Shown one piece after another: positions 1 to 8,854 of a stretch of 64,000 nt of DNA. This stretch comes from Sinobacterium norvegicum (lineage in GTDB: Bacteria; Pseudomonadota; Gammaproteobacteria; Pseudomonadales; Sinobacteriaceae): the NCBI RefSeq assembly GCF_923077115.1, contig NZ_CAKLPX010000001.1, positions 1,893,565 through 1,957,564 of the forward strand, given 5' to 3'. A model generated the notes under the pieces. That model worked only from the letters and a program-made list of their open reading frames with translations, was not told the origin of the DNA and searched no databases. Both the position numbers and the translations under genes were made by a program. Numbering within the stretch: position 1 is the stretch's first letter; each line of letters starts with the position of its first letter.

Positions 1-1286
1 ACGGTGGTTTCATTAAACGCGTAGGACGGCAAGAACTGCGCTAAATAGTAGCGACTAATTAATTCATACAGCTGTCTAAGAGGCTTGTCTAAGGCTGACA
101 CGTCTTGCTTTCTGGCGGTTGGGATGATGGCATGGTGAGCATCCACCTTGCTGTCGTTCCAGCACCGCCCCTTAAGTGATAAATCTGCCTCATCAACAAC
201 GCAATTTAATTCAACGATATTGGCTGCCACAGCACCACTAACCTGACCGGCCATCGCGTGTTGATCCACCGGCAGGTAGCGGCTATCGGAGCGCGGGTAG
301 GTGATCAGCTGATGACGCTCATAAAGTTGCTGGCAATTATCAAGCACCTGCTGTGCCGTCATCGCATAACGCTTGTTCGCCTCGATTTGTAGTGCGGACA
401 AATTAAACAATAATGGTGGCGGTTGTTTTTTCAGTGTTTTATCGAGTTTCGATACCAGCGCTACCTGTCCGCTGATGCGCGAGCAGACATTCTCAGCCAA
501 CCCCTTATTCAGCACTCGGCCCTGCTCATCACGGTAGGGGTCGCAGGCCTTGCTGGGCTGCCAGCGCGCTCGAAATGATGGCGACTGCCCACCCTGTTGC
601 TTTACCACCGCTTCGACTTGATAAAACGGTTTACTGATAAAACGCTGTATTTGCCGATCGCGCTCGACCACCAGCCCGAGCACCGGTGTCTGTACTCTGC
701 CAACCGATAGTACGCCTTGATAACCGACTTTTTGCCCTTGTAGTGTATAGGCACGTGTCATGTTAATGCCGTATAGCCAATCGGCCCGCGAGCGCGCCAA
801 GGCGGAGGTCGACAAGGGAATGAAATCGTTGTTATCACGCATCTTCGTCATCGCATGACGCACTGCCATTGAGTTTAAATCACTGATCAACAAGCGCTGA
901 ACACCTTTCGCGCGCGCCCCTTTAACGCCGTGGTAAGCCAGCACTTGATCGACCAGAAGCTGACCTTCTCGGTCAGGGTCACCGGCATGCACAATGCTAT
1001 CTGCCTGTTTAATTAGAGATTTAATAATTTTTAGCTGTTTTCGTGTTTTGCTTTTCGGTACCAATTGCCACTGTTCAGGGATAATCGGCAGACGGTCAAT
1101 AGACCATTTTTTTAAGCTGGCATCATAACGTTCAGGCTCGGCCTGTTCGAGCAGGTGGCCAATACACCAGGTGACACAGTCACCGTCAGCAGAATAAATA
1201 CAGCCATCCTGTTTTTTCAAAGGTTTGGCCAGAACGTCGGCAATGGCGCGCCCTAGGCTTGGTTTTTCGGCAATAAAGAGTCTCAT
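1..1286 (-). CDS. topB: DNA topoisomerase III (5' part, runs off the window)
   Basis: Type IA topoisomerase that relaxes and decatenates DNA through a 5'-phosphotyrosyl intermediate. The window holds about 428 N-terminal residues; the 3' end lies beyond base 1. The protein starts MRLFIAEKPSLGRAIADVL, typical of the Toprim domain. The metal-binding DPDREG motif is at residues 103-108, and the catalytic tyrosine sits in ITYPRSDSRYLP (Tyr330, close to Tyr328 of E. coli TopB). The ATG at 1286-1284 has no clear Shine-Dalgarno and may be leaderless. A LexA-like box lies six bases upstream of it. The family call is secure from motifs; the C-terminal zinc or basic regions cannot be assessed. Confidence 0.95.
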   Translation of the reverse strand, partial: MRLFIAEKPSLGRAIADVLAKPLKKQDGCIYSADGDCVTWCIGHLLEQAEPERYDASLKKWSIDRLPIIPEQWQLVPKSKTRKQLKIIKSLIKQADSIVHAGDPDREGQLLVDQVLAYHGVKGARAKGVQRLLISDLNSMAVRHAMTKMRDNNDFIPLSTSALARSRADWLYGINMTRAYTLQGQKVGYQGVLSVGRVQTPVLGLVVERDRQIQRFISKPFYQVEAVVKQQGGQSPSFRARWQPSKACDPYRDEQGRVLNKGLAENVCSRISGQVALVSKLDKTLKKQPPPLLFNLSALQIEANKRYAMTAQQVLDNCQQLYERHQLITYPRSDSRYLPVDQHAMAGQVSGAVAANIVELNCVVDEADLSLKGRCWNDSKVDAHHAIIPTARKQDVSALDKPLRQLYELISRYYLAQFLPSYAFNETT

Positions 1287-1291
1287 CAAAC

Positions 1292-1311
1292 AACTGTATA
1301 AAACAACAGTA
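1292..1311. promoter_or_regulatory. LexA (SOS) box candidate between topB and the sulfotransferase gene
   Basis: AACTG-N10-CAGTA with an almost wholly A/T core (TATAAAACAA). This fits the gammaproteobacterial LexA consensus TACTG-N10-CAGTA at nine of the ten outer bases. It lies just upstream of the topB start and about 140 bp before the divergent sulfotransferase gene. A possible topB -10 element (TATACA, minus strand, 1300-1295) overlaps the box, so a bound repressor would block it. Confidence 0.6.
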
Positions 1312-1451
1312 GATGTTGCAAGTTATTCACTGTAACAATTCCGCTGGTACAGACCTTTCGATGGCTGGGCCTCCCCTTAGGCTATTGCCGCTCTATAGCA
1401 ACACAGTTAGACTGCTAAGCATTATTCCGCCTCCTGACATAAGAACTATTC

Positions 1452-3020
1452 ATGCCCGCGCCCCGACGTTCCAAAAGCAAAAAAAATGCCAAAAAGCTCG
1501 CTAAATCGATCACCCTAAAGCTTGGCCCGAGGCCGGCTATATCCCTGTCAATCCAGCAGGCGTTGCACCTCTGCCAACAACACTTAAAAAAACAGCAGAC
1601 CAGCACTGCCAAGGCCATCTTGTTGCAGATCAACCAGCAACAGCCCGACCTTCTCGAGGTCGACTTGATGATGTCGGACATCCTCGACAGCGCAGCTCAA
1701 TACGATGATTTGCTACTACATGCCAAGGCTTCTGTTCAGCGCCACCCACGTCAGGTTTCCTGCCTGCTCGGCTTGGCAACCGCTCTGCGCCATCTACAAC
1801 GCCACACCGAGGCAGAGGCTATTTTGTTAAAGGCTCAGAAACTCGCGCCGGGCAACGCCCAGGTATTCAACCATCTTGGCATCATCCAGAAAGAGTCTGG
1901 CCAACTGGATAACGCACTGGCCAACTTCGATCGTGGCTTGGCAATCAATCCCAAACTGTCGGAAATTTATTGGAATCGAGCTGACCTCGATCACAGCGAT
2001 AATCCTGTACTGCTGACACAAATGCAAACACTCACTAACAGCCCGCAGTGTGGCGATAATGCTGCCGCCAGACTGCATTACGCAATGGCAAAATATTATC
2101 GCCATCAACAACAAACAGAACCTGAATTTGAACAACTAAGACTGGGTGCCAAGCGCAAAAAAAACACGCTAAATTACCAGCACCAGGAAGAATTGAATCG
2201 TCACGATGAGGTTATCCATTGTTTCGATCAGACGTTCTTTCAACAGCAATTAGCCGCCACACTGCCTGAATCATCGACAACCACGCCGATTTTTGTCTGC
2301 GGCATGGCCAGAAGCGGCACCACACTGGTGGAACAAATCATCTCTTCTCACTCCGATGTCATCGCCGGGGATGAGCGCCCAGACCTGCTCAATGCCACGG
2401 CAGAGCATCTACAAAAGAGCCGCAACGAACAGCCCTATCCGCAGTGGGCCAAAGACTTTAAACAACGGGACTGGCAGGCAATTGGCCATCAGTATCGAGT
2501 GACCACCAATGACCTTGGCCAGCGCAGAATGTTTACCGACAAATGGCTCAGTCACTATGAGGCCATCGGTTTGATTCATCTCGCTCTGCCAGATGCCAAG
2601 ATTATTCACCTGCAGCGCAACCCGATGGACAACCTATTTGGTTGCTTCAAACAACTGTTTCAGCAGGGCATTGCCTATAGCTACGACTTCAACGAACTGG
2701 CGGAGTATTACCACAGTTACCGCCAACTCATGGCGCATTGGGATGCCGTGTTGCCCGGCAAGGTTTACCATATCCAATACGAACAATTGGTCACCAATCA
2801 GCAACAGACAACCGCAGAACTCTTGGCTTTTTTGGGCTTGGAGTGGCAACAGAACTGCGTGGATTTTCATCACAACAGCCGCCCTGTTAGAACGGTCAGC
2901 AGCAGTCAGGTTAGACAGCCAATGTCCGAGGCCAACATCAATAATTGGCGGCGTTACGAGCGGCAACTAGAGCCGCTTAAACAGCGACTCATTGAACTAG
3001 GCTATTCCAGCGAACTATAG
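1452..3020 (+). CDS. TPR-repeat sulfotransferase
   Basis: A 522-residue protein with a basic N-terminus (KSKKNAKK), several TPR-like helix pairs over roughly residues 35-190 (e.g. AQVFNHLGIIQKESGQLDNALANFDRGLAINP), and a C-terminal sulfotransferase domain. The PAPS 5'-phosphosulfate loop is CGMARSGTTLVEQ around residue 283, and a 3'-phosphate-binding segment HLQRNPMDNLFGCF lies near residue 387. Members of this family transfer sulfate from PAPS to carbohydrate, lipid or peptide acceptors; the acceptor here is unknown. No signal peptide is seen, so it is probably cytoplasmic. Its 3' end overlaps the convergent Sel1 gene by 19 nt. It stands alone, with no sulfate-activation genes nearby. Confidence 0.85.
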   Translation: MPAPRRSKSKKNAKKLAKSITLKLGPRPAISLSIQQALHLCQQHLKKQQTSTAKAILLQINQQQPDLLEVDLMMSDILDSAAQYDDLLLHAKASVQRHPRQVSCLLGLATALRHLQRHTEAEAILLKAQKLAPGNAQVFNHLGIIQKESGQLDNALANFDRGLAINPKLSEIYWNRADLDHSDNPVLLTQMQTLTNSPQCGDNAAARLHYAMAKYYRHQQQTEPEFEQLRLGAKRKKNTLNYQHQEELNRHDEVIHCFDQTFFQQQLAATLPESSTTTPIFVCGMARSGTTLVEQIISSHSDVIAGDERPDLLNATAEHLQKSRNEQPYPQWAKDFKQRDWQAIGHQYRVTTNDLGQRRMFTDKWLSHYEAIGLIHLALPDAKIIHLQRNPMDNLFGCFKQLFQQGIAYSYDFNELAEYYHSYRQLMAHWDAVLPGKVYHIQYEQLVTNQQQTTAELLAFLGLEWQQNCVDFHHNSRPVRTVSSSQVRQPMSEANINNWRRYERQLEPLKQRLIELGYSSEL

Positions 3021-3895
3021 CCGCTACGGTATTTGTTGGCCTCATCAACAGCCATGTCAATCTCATCGTCGGACAACATGTTTTTTAAAATTCGGCCATT
3101 AGTCGATAGGGTATGTCGATGCCAGTTCTCCGTAGATTTTAAATCACCCTCGTTGGCCAGCATCCACCACGTGTAGGCCTGCTGGTAATCTTTTTCAACC
3201 ACGGTGCCGGTATAGCCAAACCAATAGAGAGCATACTGGCTGAGGGAATCACCCTGCTCGGCGCCTTTTTTGTAGTAACCGTAGGCAGCCTCCACATCTG
3301 GCCTGCCTGCCTTCCCTGACTCCAACATATAACCTTTGTGATAATAGGCGCGAACGCTGCCATATGCGATGGCACGCTCAAGTAGTTGGCCAGCCTCATC
3401 AAAATTGTATTGACCGATGGCGCTGACCGCCAAATCTTTACAGGAAGCCGCCCACTGCTGCTGGCAGGCTAGGCTGTGCAACGCCATTGCCTTCGCCTCA
3501 TCCCTTGCAATATAGACACCCTGCTGCAACAGCTGCGCCATGCGATATTGTGCCTCGACATAATCTTCTGCCAAGGCCTTACGGTAGTAGTCAACGGCCA
3601 TCTTGCGCGCTGTTTCTGAGTCTCGCTGAAGATAAAGTTCAGCCAATAGAAATTGACCCTCGGCACCCGCCAAGGTCGACGCCTTAACGCAGTCTTTCTT
3701 AGCTGTCACCAAATCCTTTTCCAGCAATGCCTGACGGCAGCTGCTCAACCACTTGGCCTGCATTTCATCACTAACAGCAGGCGTAGTGTTGACCGTCACC
3801 GCCCTATCGGTCGTTGATAATTGGCTCTCTATGGTATCGTTGGATTGCCCGCAAGCCACGAGTAGAAGAAGTGTCAGATAAATAACGGGGCGCAT
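3002..3895 (-). CDS. Sel1-repeat lipoprotein
   Basis: Begins MRPVIYLTLLLLVACGQS, a lipoprotein signal peptide with lipobox LVAC, so it is probably anchored in the inner or outer membrane facing the periplasm. An upstream in-frame ATG (3913) would add six residues; the start at 3895 gives a cleaner signal peptide. Residues from about 70 onward contain Sel1-like TPR repeats (AQYRMAQLLQQGVYIARDEAKAM, AYYHKGYMLESG, SQYALYWFGYTGTVVEKDYQQAYTWW). Sel1 proteins usually act as protein-interaction scaffolds; no partner can be named. It is convergent with the sulfotransferase gene. Confidence 0.75.
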   Translation of the reverse strand: MRPVIYLTLLLLVACGQSNDTIESQLSTTDRAVTVNTTPAVSDEMQAKWLSSCRQALLEKDLVTAKKDCVKASTLAGAEGQFLLAELYLQRDSETARKMAVDYYRKALAEDYVEAQYRMAQLLQQGVYIARDEAKAMALHSLACQQQWAASCKDLAVSAIGQYNFDEAGQLLERAIAYGSVRAYYHKGYMLESGKAGRPDVEAAYGYYKKGAEQGDSLSQYALYWFGYTGTVVEKDYQQAYTWWMLANEGDLKSTENWHRHTLSTNGRILKNMLSDDEIDMAVDEANKYRSGYSSLE

Positions 3896-4025
3896 AACTT
3901 GTCTTCCCTGCATGATCGATTCATTCCCTTAATGCTTAATATCGATGTCAGCACTGCTCCGCAGCACTAAGGTTTGCCTCTGAAGAAACGAGACAAACCA
4001 TAATCGTTATGTGAAGTCTATCACA

Positions 4026-4041
4026 CCCCTAAATATAGGGG
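4026..4041 (-). repeat. Hairpin downstream of the art operon
   Basis: Perfect inverted repeat CCCCTA-AATA-TAGGGG about 20 nt beyond the artM stop codon. It lacks a good U-tract on the minus strand, so it is only a weak terminator or mRNA 3'-end stabiliser candidate. Confidence 0.35.
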
Positions 4042-4061
4042 ATAGCATTAAAGAGAGTGGA

Positions 4062-4757
4062 CTAGCCGCCAGTTTGGAAGCGCAAAGCCTTTTTCTCAAG
4101 CAGTCTGAAGATAAGCGTTAGCACCGCAGTTATCATCAAATAGAAACCGCCCGCCACCGAGAATACCACGAGGGTGTCATAGGTCTGGGCATTAATACGC
4201 TGTGCATAACCCATTAAATCCATGATTGTAATGGTGCTGGCCAACGAGGTTCCCTTAACCACCATAATCACTTCGTTAGAGTATGCCGGTAGCACCTGTC
4301 GAGCAGCGCGAGAAATAACCACTGACAAGGTTTGCCGGGTATTCATTCCCAGCGCCTTACAGGCCTGCCAATCTGAGCTTGGCACCGCCTCGATTGCTCC
4401 CTTAAACAGCAACGCTGAGTAGGCCGAGGTATTCATTGCCAAGGCCAAGACAGCACAGACATAAGGTTGTCTTAAATACTCCCAAGCCCAACTTTCTTGC
4501 AGCCAGGAAAACTGACCTGGACCAAAGTAAATCAAGAAAAACTGCACCAGCAACGGCGTGCCAGTAAAAAATAAAATAAACCCCTTGGCCAACCACTCCA
4601 ACAGGAAGATTTTAAGCTCAAGAATCAACGTTAATACAACGGCAAATAGCGCACCACAGAGCAGGCTCACCAGCGCTAACTTCAGTGTTTCAACCAAGCC
4701 AATGCTGAGAGTCCCCAGGTACAGGTTTTCATTCAACGATGATAACCACTCCATCAT
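4062..4757 (-). CDS. artM: Arginine-type ABC transporter permease ArtM
   Basis: A 231-residue polar amino-acid permease of the HisMQ family with five or so hydrophobic segments. The cytoplasmic ATPase-coupling (EAA) loop is EAVPSSDWQACKALGMNTRQTLSVVISRAARQ near residues 120-155. It is the last gene of the artP-artI-artQ-artM operon and its start overlaps the artQ stop by one base (ATGA-type coupling). With ArtQ it forms the membrane heterodimer for periplasm-to-cytoplasm amino-acid import. Assignment to arginine rests on the closeness of ArtP and on gene order; another basic amino acid is possible. Confidence 0.85.
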   Translation of the reverse strand: MMEWLSSLNENLYLGTLSIGLVETLKLALVSLLCGALFAVVLTLILELKIFLLEWLAKGFILFFTGTPLLVQFFLIYFGPGQFSWLQESWAWEYLRQPYVCAVLALAMNTSAYSALLFKGAIEAVPSSDWQACKALGMNTRQTLSVVISRAARQVLPAYSNEVIMVVKGTSLASTITIMDLMGYAQRINAQTYDTLVVFSVAGGFYLMITAVLTLIFRLLEKKALRFQTGG

Positions 4758-5434
4758 TATGCCTCTACTGCTTGATCATAATGGGCGGCTCGACGACGCA
4801 TCAGCCCCATCAATCGCTGACTGACTATAGTGATCAACAAGTAAATCATCGCCGCCAGAGCATAATAGGTAAATGGTTCATAAGTCGTTGCCGAGGTTAA
4901 ATCGGCTTGTTTCATCAGTTCGGTGACACCAATCAACGACACCAGAGCCGTATCCTTTAACAACACCATCCATTGATTTCCCAAACCCGGCAGTGCATAG
5001 CGCCATGCCTGCGGCAAAATGACCCGAAAAAAACTGTATAGCGGCGGCAAACCTAGCGCCTTACAGGCCGCCCACTGATCTTCTGCCACCGCATTGATCG
5101 CCGCTCTCAAGGTCTGCGAGGCATAACCGGCAAACAATAGGGCCAATGCCGCCACCCCCGACCAGAATGGGCTTACATCGATAAACTCATCGGTGATTAT
5201 AAACAACAGCTGTGTACTGCCGAAATACACAAACATCACTACCAGAATCTCTGGTACGCCCCGAATTATCATGACCAACAAAGTAAACGGCATACTGACC
5301 CAGCGATGCTTGTTCATTTCGCCGGCGCAAAAAACCAGCGCCAGAACAAAACCAAAGACCAGCGCTGTCAGCGCCAGACCAAGAGTCATCACCGCCGCCG
5401 TACCAAAGGCAGAGATTATCGGCAGATCAAGCAT
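4757..5434 (-). CDS. artQ: Arginine-type ABC transporter permease ArtQ
   Basis: A 225-residue HisMQ-family permease. The hydrophobic N-terminal segment (SAFGTAAVMTLGLALTALVFGFVLALVF, in part) is followed by the family segment PEILVVMFVYFG. The EAA loop AINAVAEDQWAACKALGLPP is present. It lies 11 nt downstream of the binding-protein gene and overlaps artM by one base, so it is cotranscribed. It partners ArtM in the membrane and is driven by ArtP. Confidence 0.85.
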   Translation of the reverse strand: MLDLPIISAFGTAAVMTLGLALTALVFGFVLALVFCAGEMNKHRWVSMPFTLLVMIIRGVPEILVVMFVYFGSTQLLFIITDEFIDVSPFWSGVAALALLFAGYASQTLRAAINAVAEDQWAACKALGLPPLYSFFRVILPQAWRYALPGLGNQWMVLLKDTALVSLIGVTELMKQADLTSATTYEPFTYYALAAMIYLLITIVSQRLMGLMRRRAAHYDQAVEA

Positions 5435-5445
5435 CCGTCAGTCGC

Positions 5446-6201
5446 CTAGTGGCCGAGGTGCTTGTTATAGATTTTCTGGTATTCGCCGTTTGCTTTCAGC
5501 TCGGCCAAGGCCTTGTTCAACAAACTGATCAGCTCACTGTTGCCCTTGCGCACAGCAATTGCGAAGCCAGTACCGAAGTACTTGGAATCCGTTACCGCAT
5601 CGCCAACCACCGCAAAGTTTTCTTCTCCGCGCTTCTCCAGCCACTCTCGTGCGACTAAGGTATCGGCAAACACAGCATCGACACGCTGATTACTCAGGTC
5701 GAGATAAGCCTGTTGATAACCCTTGTAAGGAACAATCTCAATATTGGCATCTTTCATTCTATCGTCTAAATAGTGAAAGTGGGTGGTACCGTTTTGCACC
5801 GCAATACGCTTACCGGCTAAATCGGCAACCGTCTTGAACTCACCGCTGCGGCTGACAAAAATTGCCGAGTTTTCCACATAGACATCGCTGAAATCGACGA
5901 CTTTGGCGCGCTCTTCGGTCACATCCATCGCAGCGATGGCGGCATCAAACTTACGAAAACGCAGACTGGGAATCAGGCTGTCAAAATCGTTACTTTTAAT
6001 CTCGCACTCAACTTTCGCAGTGGCACAAATGGCGCGCGCCAAATCCATATCAAAACCCTGGTACTCTCCCTGTTCATCGATGAATTCGAACGGTGGGTAA
6101 GTAGGCTCGGTGGCAAAAGTGATCTTCTCAATAGCAAAAAGCTGAGTGCTGGCAGCCATCGCCGCAGCAAAAAGTAGAATTTTCTTCATAGTTTTATCCA
6201 A
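5446..6201 (-). CDS. artI: Periplasmic arginine/basic amino-acid binding protein
   Basis: A 251-residue SBP_bac_3 protein. The signal peptide (MKKILLFAAAMAASTQLFA, preceded by three residues if the first ATG is used) is followed by the mature start IEKITFATEPTYPPFEF, the classic ligand-binding opening of this family. GFDMDLARAICATAKVECE and AAIAAMDVTEERAKVVDFSDVY follow. It is the solute receptor of the Art importer, lying one base after artP and 11 nt before artQ. It resembles ArtI/ArtJ, and the two cannot be separated without a search. Confidence 0.85.
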   Translation of the reverse strand: MDKTMKKILLFAAAMAASTQLFAIEKITFATEPTYPPFEFIDEQGEYQGFDMDLARAICATAKVECEIKSNDFDSLIPSLRFRKFDAAIAAMDVTEERAKVVDFSDVYVENSAIFVSRSGEFKTVADLAGKRIAVQNGTTHFHYLDDRMKDANIEIVPYKGYQQAYLDLSNQRVDAVFADTLVAREWLEKRGEENFAVVGDAVTDSKYFGTGFAIAVRKGNSELISLLNKALAELKANGEYQKIYNKHLGH

Positions 6202-6202
6202 C

Positions 6203-6958
6203 TCAGTGGTTTAAATAGTTTTCGAATTCTGGCGTCTGGGGTGTCTGCATACAGCTGACAGCACCCTCTTCAATAATAACGCCCTGTTCCATATAGACAA
6301 CACGGGTTGCTATACGCGCAGCAAAACCAACCTCGTGGGTAACCACGACCATGGTAATGCCGGTCTCAGCTAGTTGTTCGATAATCGATGCGACCTCATT
6401 GGTAATCTCTGGGTCGAGGGCGGCAGTCGGTTCATCAAACAGCAGTACCTCAGGCTCCATCATCAACGCTCTGGCAATGGCAACACGCTGCTGCTGACCA
6501 CCAGACAATTGGCTGGGAAAGACATCAGCTTTCTCGGCAATCTTTAACTGCTCGAGCAGGGCTGTTGCATTGGCGCGGGCCGTAGTCTTGCTCATCGATA
6601 GCACCTTGCAAGGAGCCTCGATCAAGTTTTCGACAATCGTCATATGCGGCCATAAATGGTACTGCTGAAACACCATGCCGACTTTCTGTCGCAATTCACG
6701 GGCGCGACGCTCCAACGCCTTATTGTGCGCACACGGAAAGTCAAAATTCATGTTGGCCACGGACAGCGTACCGCTATCGGGCATATCGAGTAAGTTTAAC
6801 ACCCGCATCAACGAGCTCTTGCCTGCGCCACTCGGGCCTAGCAATACGGTGGTCTCACCCGTCGCCAGTTCAATTGAGACATCGTTCAATACATGGGCAG
6901 CCCCCCAACTCTTGTTGATGGCCTGTAGTTTAATAGTCATAAAGCGGATGTGTTTCAC
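6203..6958 (-). CDS. artP: Arginine ABC transporter ATP-binding protein ArtP
   Basis: ABC ATPase with Walker [11 protein letters not shown]-loop [10 protein letters not shown], signature [19 protein letters not shown], Walker [14 protein letters not shown] and H-loop VVVTHE. The sequence closely follows E. coli ArtP ([34 protein letters not shown]). The GTG start at 6958 has a Shine-Dalgarno (AAGGAG) about 11 nt upstream; an ATG six codons later (6940) gives the usual ArtP N-terminus but sits too far from it. It is the first gene of the art operon. Confidence 0.9.
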   Translation of the reverse strand: MKHIRFMTIKLQAINKSWGAAHVLNDVSIELATGETTVLLGPSGAGKSSLMRVLNLLDMPDSGTLSVANMNFDFPCAHNKALERRARELRQKVGMVFQQYHLWPHMTIVENLIEAPCKVLSMSKTTARANATALLEQLKIAEKADVFPSQLSGGQQQRVAIARALMMEPEVLLFDEPTAALDPEITNEVASIIEQLAETGITMVVVTHEVGFAARIATRVVYMEQGVIIEEGAVSCMQTPQTPEFENYLNH

Positions 6959-7481
6959 TCGAAAAATATCTCCTTAGGATACGTCATATTGAGTAAAAAC
7001 AGTACTGCGCAAATCAACACCACACGGATATCTTGATTTAAGACAATGCGTACATTAGTCACAGTGTTTCTTCGGAGCCATCCAACACAGGTTTGGCATC
7101 ATTTTTCAGGCGAAAAAAAAAGCGGTCAGATGACCGCTTCAAAGGCTTGGGGTAGATTTGGTCATCACATTTATGTCACCCGAGGGTGGATTCACTGCAA
7201 CCATTCAATGAAAAAACATGTTGAACAGGGTTAATAAAAGCAGTAACTATGCCAACATGGACAATTTGCGACAAGCTAACACTTTCGACTTAGTGTTACT
7301 TGCTCGCCAGCACGCCAGACTGCAAAGCTATTCGACAGCCAGAAAGCTGGTAATCGACAGCAACAAGGCTCACAACACCAAATGACAAGCCAGAGCAGCG
7401 CTGGATGCCTGAATGAAAGCACTGTTAAGCAAACTGACAACCGGCAAGGCTATCGTGGCGCTGATCGCGTCGAACACCGCC
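6959..7481. other. Intergenic region between the art operon and the MATE gene
   Basis: This 523-bp gap holds no convincing gene. It contains a very strong minus-strand terminator (7113-7138), a small inverted repeat TAACACT/AGTGTTA (7277-7298) and, on the minus strand, a short hairpin CACCC-TC-GGGTG about 45 nt before the terminator. The region could encode a small RNA, or be the long 3' UTR of the MATE gene plus the artP promoter. I saw no ArgR box that I would defend. Confidence 0.5.
7113..7138 (-). terminator. Strong intrinsic terminator (orphan)
   Basis: AGCGGTCA-GA-TGACCGCT stem followed on the minus strand by a run of T residues (7121-7113). It lies about 340 nt after the MATE stop codon and 155 nt before the artP start. 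It therefore ends either a long MATE 3' UTR or an unannotated small RNA. Confidence 0.85.
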
Positions 7482-8810
7482 CTACAAACGATTTTTCAAG
7501 TTTTCTATCCGGCGCAGCAGTACCACCGTGGCGGCAATAGCAAAAACAGCGGCGGCAACAGCCTCACCGGTCAACACGCCGGGAGCACCAAAATACTTCG
7601 ACATAATCGCAACAAAGGGAATGACCCCCAACAGCGCTTTGGCAAAATTAAACGTCGTCGCTAAATAGGCTCGGTTAAGATTGTTAAAACCCGCATTGGC
7701 GACAAATAACATACCGCTGAACAGGAAGGCCCCCACCAAGTACTGGCAGTAGAAGATAATCAACGATGCTGTTTCACCCTCTGCGTCGAAAACCGCCACA
7801 ATAATGTCCTTTAATAAAAACAATAACAGCCATGCCGCCAGGCAATAAACCACATTGAGCAGCATGGCACTGAGTACTGTCTGACGCACTCTATCATAGG
7901 AGCCGGCACCGGCGTTTTGCCCGATGATCGGCCCAACAGCCCCCGAGAGAGCGAAAATAACTGCAAACGTGACCGGGATTAAACGCCCGATAATTGCCGA
8001 GGCAGCAACAGCTTGATCGCCATAGGTCGCCATTACCTTGATCACGTAGGTGCTGGCCAGAGGCGTCGCCAATGAGGTCAGCATGGCTGGTCCGGCGATC
8101 AGTGACACCGGTCGAATCGATGTTTTGAAGGAGGCCCACCGCGGGTGCTGCGGTAACCGATGGGTTTTTATCAGCCAGTACATAGCCAGCACAAATAACA
8201 CGATTCGTGAGCAGAACGAGGCCCATGCCGCCCCCTCAATGCCCCAGCCAAATGTGAATATAAAAAGCGGGTCGAGAGCAACATTGACCAGCGCCCCCAT
8301 AATCGTCACATACATTGAGCGCTTGGCATCGCCCAAACTTCTCAACGCCGCAGAGCCACACATACCCACCGCTAAAAACGGCGTCGATAATAATAAAATT
8401 CTGCTGTAACTCAAGGCGTATTCCAAGGTGTTACCACTGGCACCAATGAAGATCAGTAACTCATCGATACAAAAGGCAAAGGCCGCAGTGATCAACAGCG
8501 AAAAAAACAGGCTAAACAGCAACACATCTGTACATAACTGTCCTGCCTGCAAACGCTGGGATGCTCCCAACGCACGGGCAACCAACGCCCCCATGCCCAC
8601 CTGCAAACCAATACAGGCCGCCGTGGCAAAAAATAGCAGTGTACCGGCAAAACCCACTGCCGCCGCCAACGGCTGGTGGCCCAGCTGGCTGAGAAAGAAC
8701 ATATCGACTAAATCGGAGGTAAACAGCATAATTAAGCCAACCGCAGATGCCGTCGTCATATTGATTACATGCCGGGTTATAGAGCCGGTTAAGAATTTAG
8801 CAGGTTGCAT
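7482..8810 (-). CDS. MATE-family multidrug/metabolite exporter
   Basis: A 442-residue polytopic membrane protein with about 12 hydrophobic segments. The N-terminal half contains TSDLVDMFFLSQLGHQPLAA, a MATE signature region, and a matching C-terminal half begins near LIAGPAMLTSLATPLAS. MATE proteins expel drugs, cations or metabolites in exchange for Na+ or H+; the substrate is not predictable here. The ATG at 8810 is followed by a normal hydrophilic leader (MQPAKFLTGSITRH). It is 44 nt downstream of the spermidine-synthase-like gene in the same direction, so the two may be cotranscribed. Confidence 0.85.
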   Translation of the reverse strand: MQPAKFLTGSITRHVINMTTASAVGLIMLFTSDLVDMFFLSQLGHQPLAAAVGFAGTLLFFATAACIGLQVGMGALVARALGASQRLQAGQLCTDVLLFSLFFSLLITAAFAFCIDELLIFIGASGNTLEYALSYSRILLLSTPFLAVGMCGSAALRSLGDAKRSMYVTIMGALVNVALDPLFIFTFGWGIEGAAWASFCSRIVLFVLAMYWLIKTHRLPQHPRWASFKTSIRPVSLIAGPAMLTSLATPLASTYVIKVMATYGDQAVAASAIIGRLIPVTFAVIFALSGAVGPIIGQNAGAGSYDRVRQTVLSAMLLNVVYCLAAWLLLFLLKDIIVAVFDAEGETASLIIFYCQYLVGAFLFSGMLFVANAGFNNLNRAYLATTFNFAKALLGVIPFVAIMSKYFGAPGVLTGEAVAAAVFAIAATVVLLRRIENLKNRL

Positions 8811-8854
8811 TTTTTTTTAATTTTTCCCTGAACCAATGATCAATAAGTGAGTCC

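Noticed and set aside
6959..7112. ArgR box or riboswitch upstream of artP
   Set aside because: I found no symmetrical TGAAT-N4-ATTCA-like site and no recognisable aptamer; the nearby terminator alone is not enough.
7413..7664. Plus-strand ORF of 83 codons overlapping the MATE 3' end
   Set aside because: It is antisense to a well-supported transporter, has low-complexity composition and no ribosome-binding site or family resemblance.
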